Source: Cetobacterium sp050033475 (GTDB lineage Bacteria > Fusobacteriota > Fusobacteriia > Fusobacteriales > Fusobacteriaceae). From it: a stretch of 64,000 nt of DNA. Of this stretch, positions 60,642 to 64,000 are shown in pieces. Positions within the stretch are counted from its first letter, which is position 1. Every line of letters starts with the position of its first letter. The DNA lies in contig NZ_CP188324.1 of assembly GCF_050033475.1 (NCBI RefSeq), positions 23,972 to 87,971 of the forward strand. The letters run 5' to 3'. The position numbers and the translations under genes were made by a program. Under the pieces are notes generated by a model. That model was not told the origin of the DNA, did not search any database, and saw only the letters and a program-made list of their open reading frames with translations.

Positions 60642-62897
60642 TTATTTTTGTAATTGAAAATTTAAAGTTTGTCCATTATTTAATCCAATTATATTAATTA
60701 CAGTGAAACCATTTACATGAGTTAAAGTTATATTATCATTAGGAGTAATTAAGTTATATTCTCCATTAATTTCTAAAATTCCTTCGGGATTTTTATGAGT
60801 AGGATCACTTAAAAATATAGAAAGTTTATTATTATCTTTTATTGCAAGTAATGACATAGGAGTTTTTCCTATAAAGTTACCAATGGTTTTATTGGTTCCT
60901 TCCCAAAAATTTATAGCAGTTATATTTTTATATTGGATACCATGTGCAATTTCATTTTGGCTTAAAATTTTAATTTCATTTTTATTGAAATTATTTATTT
61001 TTTCCAAAGAATTTTCTGGAATTATGCAATATAAATAAGTTTTATTTTTAGGATTATTTCCGTGATTTATAAAAGACTTAACAAAATTTTTAAATATTTT
61101 TTTTTCATTTTTTCCTCCAGCTTCTTTCCAAGAGCTAACTCTTTCTTCAACAGAAGTTGTTAAAGTATTTTTATCTAAAGAAATAAAAGCTGTATTTAGT
61201 CCTGTAGTATTTTTTATAATTAATTTTTCAGGAGTATTTTCAATAATTTGTGATTCATTTTTTATTATTTTATTTTCAAGAGTAGTATGAATAACTCCGT
61301 CAGTGCTTGTTATATTAGAACCAATTGCTAATACAAAATCTGGAGAAATAAACCAAGATTTTTTAGCTGTAGTTAAATCATTCCAAGAAGAAAAATCCAT
61401 ACCAATAATAGCATTTGTATTATCAGTACTTCCACCAACAAAATCTTTTTGAACCATATGCTTAGTAACTCTTCTTTGACCAGTTACATCTTTTCTCTGA
61501 TTAATACTCTCTGTAGTACCAGGTAAATGGTAAGGATCCACAGTTGGCCAGTATTCAAAATATTCTTGTTGATTATTTGTATAAAGATAATACATTCCAT
61601 CAGAAGAATGCCATCCTCTTAAATTTTCTCCTAAGATACTTTCGAAATTTCCAACTCTAGAAGAATGCATACTAATTAAAAAAGAATAATTAGGTGTACG
61701 ACTAACGACTCTATCCATATTTCCAAAGATTTTTAATCCTAAAAGAGGATTTGCTAAAATGTTGTTATCTTTTAAAATATTTTCAATAATTCTTTTTTCA
61801 ACAGGATTTTTGATTTTAGCAGGAATATAATATAAATCATTTTCTTCTAAATTTCTTTTTACAATTTCTTGTAATTTATATTTATATTCTTTAGGTGCTC
61901 CTTGAGAAATCATAGCTATAGCAATTAAATTATCCATTCCTCTATCCATATCACTTGAATCATCTCTTGTTACAGCTCTTCCGCTTAAAGAATCAGATAT
62001 TCTACTTTGAAAAAATACATAATTATATCCAGAAATAATTGAATCATAAATATTAAAAAATCTAGGATCTTTAATTTCTAAATTAGTATTAGCAATTAAA
62101 TTTTGAATTATACCAAGACCATTTAATAAAACAGCTCCATATGTTCCCCCGTAAGGAATTGTTTCATGCTGAATAAAAGATCCATCTTTATAGAATCCAT
62201 CACCTGAAGTTACATAGGCACCCACTTCAGCAATATTGTCTAAGGAATTTTTTATTTCAGATGGATTTTTAGATAGAATTCCTCTCATAAAAACTATCAG
62301 ACAGGTATCTATTCTATTTCCACCAGTTGATAATCTCTTATTAGGAGAAGTGGAAGTTTTAGCACTTTCACTATATCCAGACCATTCAGCATAGGGTTGA
62401 AAATATTGACTTCCAGCTAGAAATTTTTTTATATCCTTTGGTGATAAATCAGAATACATATAAGCTACTATTTTATTTAATTCCTTAGGGATACCAATTT
62501 CCCATTGCCACCAATTTCCTAATTCAGGAAATTTTTCTTGATAGGCATTCTCTCTTAGCCATTCTAATGAATTAATAATTAAAATTTTTGTTTCTTTATT
62601 TTTGTATAATTTTGAATTTTTATTCGTATAACTTTTTATAATTTCTGTTAGATTTCTATATGTTGATAAAATATTTGCACCATTTTTCATATCAGGATAG
62701 GCATCCCAAAGATAAGTTTTATTAGGATTTTTATTTATTGTTTCTATAAATTCAATGGCTTTTTTTTCATTTCCGCCATTATTAGTAAGTTCAACAAACC
62801 GTTCTCTAACAATATCATAAGGAATTTTAGAAGAACTATTTCCAAATGAATTAATTCCAAAAAGTATAAAAAATAAAAAAAATAAAAAATATTTCAT
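60642..62897 (-). CDS. Family-8 polysaccharide lyase (hyaluronan/chondroitin lyase), second copy
   Basis: A 751-residue secreted lyase with signal peptide (about 1-20). Same motif order as the 800-residue enzyme: GNWWQWEIGIPKELNKIVAYMY, STGGNRIDT (Asn), DGSFIQHETIPYGGTYGAVL (His, then Tyr nine residues later), SGRAVTR (Arg). The two share the same domain order along nearly their whole length, clearly by duplication, though diverged. It begins 8 bases after the outer-membrane protein gene and ends 18 bases before the chondroitinase gene. Likely hyaluronan- or chondroitin-cleaving; the exact sugar preference cannot be read from sequence. Confidence 0.9.
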   Translation of the reverse strand: MKYFLFFLFFILFGINSFGNSSSKIPYDIVRERFVELTNNGGNEKKAIEFIETINKNPNKTYLWDAYPDMKNGANILSTYRNLTEIIKSYTNKNSKLYKNKETKILIINSLEWLRENAYQEKFPELGNWWQWEIGIPKELNKIVAYMYSDLSPKDIKKFLAGSQYFQPYAEWSGYSESAKTSTSPNKRLSTGGNRIDTCLIVFMRGILSKNPSEIKNSLDNIAEVGAYVTSGDGFYKDGSFIQHETIPYGGTYGAVLLNGLGIIQNLIANTNLEIKDPRFFNIYDSIISGYNYVFFQSRISDSLSGRAVTRDDSSDMDRGMDNLIAIAMISQGAPKEYKYKLQEIVKRNLEENDLYYIPAKIKNPVEKRIIENILKDNNILANPLLGLKIFGNMDRVVSRTPNYSFLISMHSSRVGNFESILGENLRGWHSSDGMYYLYTNNQQEYFEYWPTVDPYHLPGTTESINQRKDVTGQRRVTKHMVQKDFVGGSTDNTNAIIGMDFSSWNDLTTAKKSWFISPDFVLAIGSNITSTDGVIHTTLENKIIKNESQIIENTPEKLIIKNTTGLNTAFISLDKNTLTTSVEERVSSWKEAGGKNEKKIFKNFVKSFINHGNNPKNKTYLYCIIPENSLEKINNFNKNEIKILSQNEIAHGIQYKNITAINFWEGTNKTIGNFIGKTPMSLLAIKDNNKLSIFLSDPTHKNPEGILEINGEYNLITPNDNITLTHVNGFTVINIIGLNNGQTLNFQLQK

Positions 62898-62905
62898 ATC
62901 TCCCC

Positions 62906-64000
62906 CTAAATATCAAAATTATATATAAATCCAACTTTTCCTAATGTTCGACTCTCTCTAGTTATTGTTTTATCAATATTTTTAGTCTTTTTAAAAGAGT
63001 TCATAGTTACTTCAGCATATGCAGTAAAATAATCAGTGAATTTATGTCCAATAGTAGCAGTATATCTAGTTTCTTCATTATTAGTAGCAACTATTCCAGT
63101 TCTAGATTTCACTCTCTCTCCGTTATTTAAAGCAAATCTTCCTTGTAATTGCATATAAGATCCGTCAATAAAATTATATCTTAAAACAGGTCTAAATTGA
63201 GTATTTGCGGCACTTTTATTACTTGTTCCAATATATTTTTTATCTAATCTATAAATATTAGTAGTTAAAATTAAATTCTTATTTAAATTAAATCTAAATC
63301 CATAAATATTTTCCATCCAATAATTATGTGAATATTCAACAGAAGCTTGAGTATTATTAAGTTCATCCATAGCTAAAAGAGTAGAACCAGCAAAAGTAAT
63401 ATTTTTATTAAAAATATAATTTATTCCTGGAGCAATTCTATAGGAGTCTGTTACAGCTCTAAAATGATTTCCTTTGGAATCAGTTTGTTTTCTAACTTGA
63501 TTTCTCCAACCAAGATAACCATGAATTTTTAGATTATCTCCAATCTGAATACCTTTCCAGTTAATTTGTGGATTGATTCTTCTATTTGTATCTTTAGGTT
63601 CTTTATTTTTTTGCCCTCCAAACCAATCTTCGGTTTTATAGAAAGTATCCATTTGATAACTGAAATTTCCTTTTTTGTCATTTACAACTAATATTAATCT
63701 TGGAGAATATGCCGTAGAACCAGCAGTTCCTGCAGAATTATCATCATAATCTTCAGTTTCTAGCATAATATTTGTACTTACTCTAAATCTTTTGTTTTTA
63801 TCTAAGAAATTTAAACCATTATATCCAGAAAGAATAGGTTTTTCCATAGCATATAAAAAATTTATTCCATAAATATCTTGTTTATAATCTTTAGATAATA
63901 ATTTATTATAATTTATTCCTACTTGAAAATTTTCAGTTAATTCAAGATTTGCATTTGCTCCTAAATTTATTAAATCATCTTTATTTAATGTGTTTATATG
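62906..64000 (-). CDS. Outer-membrane beta-barrel protein (second-barrel domain of an autotransporter), 5' end outside the window
   Basis: At least 364 residues, open to the window edge without an in-frame stop. The ATG at 63847 is only an internal Met. Beta-strand-rich with a terminal aromatic/hydrophobic end (YNFDI). It matches the C-terminal barrel of the 1207-residue autotransporter in order: LELTENFQVGINYNKL against YLTEDLSLSTTYTASK, RFRVSTNIMLETEDYDD against RWRGTVTFSLESEDDTD, and NTQFRPVLRYNFIDGSYMQLQGRF against NTQIRPSLTYYFGNGASLLLEGRI. It is probably the 3' part of a similar large autotransporter and heads the operon with two lyases. Confidence 0.75.
   Translation of the reverse strand, partial: HINTLNKDDLINLGANANLELTENFQVGINYNKLLSKDYKQDIYGINFLYAMEKPILSGYNGLNFLDKNKRFRVSTNIMLETEDYDDNSAGTAGSTAYSPRLILVVNDKKGNFSYQMDTFYKTEDWFGGQKNKEPKDTNRRINPQINWKGIQIGDNLKIHGYLGWRNQVRKQTDSKGNHFRAVTDSYRIAPGINYIFNKNITFAGSTLLAMDELNNTQASVEYSHNYWMENIYGFRFNLNKNLILTTNIYRLDKKYIGTSNKSAANTQFRPVLRYNFIDGSYMQLQGRFALNNGERVKSRTGIVATNNEETRYTATIGHKFTDYFTAYAEVTMNSFKKTKNIDKTITRESRTLGKVGFIYNFDI

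Overview
The window looks like a stretch of a large plasmid or secondary replicon (chromid) from an anaerobic, very low-GC, Gram-negative bacterium of the Fusobacteriota (Cetobacterium/Fusobacterium/Ilyobacter-like). This placement is inference. It rests on AT-rich, A/T-ending codon use combined with outer-membrane proteins (Tsx-like channel, usher, autotransporters, lipoproteins, TraT), a 2-hydroxyacyl-CoA-dehydratase-type locus and a mannose-family PTS. No rRNA, tRNA, CRISPR array or transposase was seen.

Replication and maintenance. A winged-helix Rep initiator gene (35.8-37.6 kb) lies beside six 19-bp iterons with a 23-bp period (37.66-37.81 kb). An inverted pair of half-iterons sits just upstream of rep. 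ParA, followed by an unusual ParB substitute with a DUF3102-like look, is at 41.7-43.1 kb, and a traT-type surface-exclusion lipoprotein follows. Third-position codon preference flips around 37.7 kb on both strands, which supports an active bidirectional origin there.

Left arm, 1-37 kb. First comes a leftward fimbrial operon of the CS1/CFA/I (alpha) chaperone-usher type: chaperone, major pilin, second chaperone, usher, small secreted protein, and a truncated gene at the edge. A divergent AraC-type regulator precedes it. Next are a short sigma-70 factor, a heavy-metal permease, and the two last steps of hexuronate breakdown (KDG kinase, KDPG aldolase). A nitrate-reduction operon follows: a Mo-bisMGD nitrate reductase, a ferredoxin-like subunit, an FAD reductase, MoeA, a MobA-MobB fusion and a SLAC1/TehA-type channel. 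Then come an SPFH protein, a mechanosensitive channel, a Tsx channel with a periplasmic flavoprotein reductase, a mannose-family PTS, a permease/glutamine-amidotransferase-like hydrolase pair, a secreted nuclease, a kinase-less sensor with a LytTR regulator, an MFS transporter, an alpha/beta hydrolase that seems to use an ATT start, and an RNA methylase.

Right arm, 38-64 kb. A double-cubane/2-hydroxyacyl-CoA dehydratase pair, in which the ATPase activator is fused to a dehydratase subunit, is followed by the partition/traT area, a peptide-binding lipoprotein, a DUF4438 protein, and a strong promoter-terminator unit that looks like a free-standing small RNA. Two rRNA-modification enzymes and a tandem LUD-domain operon with a perfect GntR-style operator come next. 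The last 13 kb is a glycosaminoglycan (hyaluronan/chondroitin) degradation region: three family-8 polysaccharide lyases interleaved with two large outer-membrane proteins. One is an autotransporter with what looks like a second beta-barrel domain after its normal barrel. The other, cut by the window edge, shares that second barrel. The lyases could supply unsaturated disaccharides, the barrels could hold or import them, and the PTS plus KDG kinase/aldolase could consume them. The unsaturated glucuronyl hydrolase and isomerase steps are not in the window.
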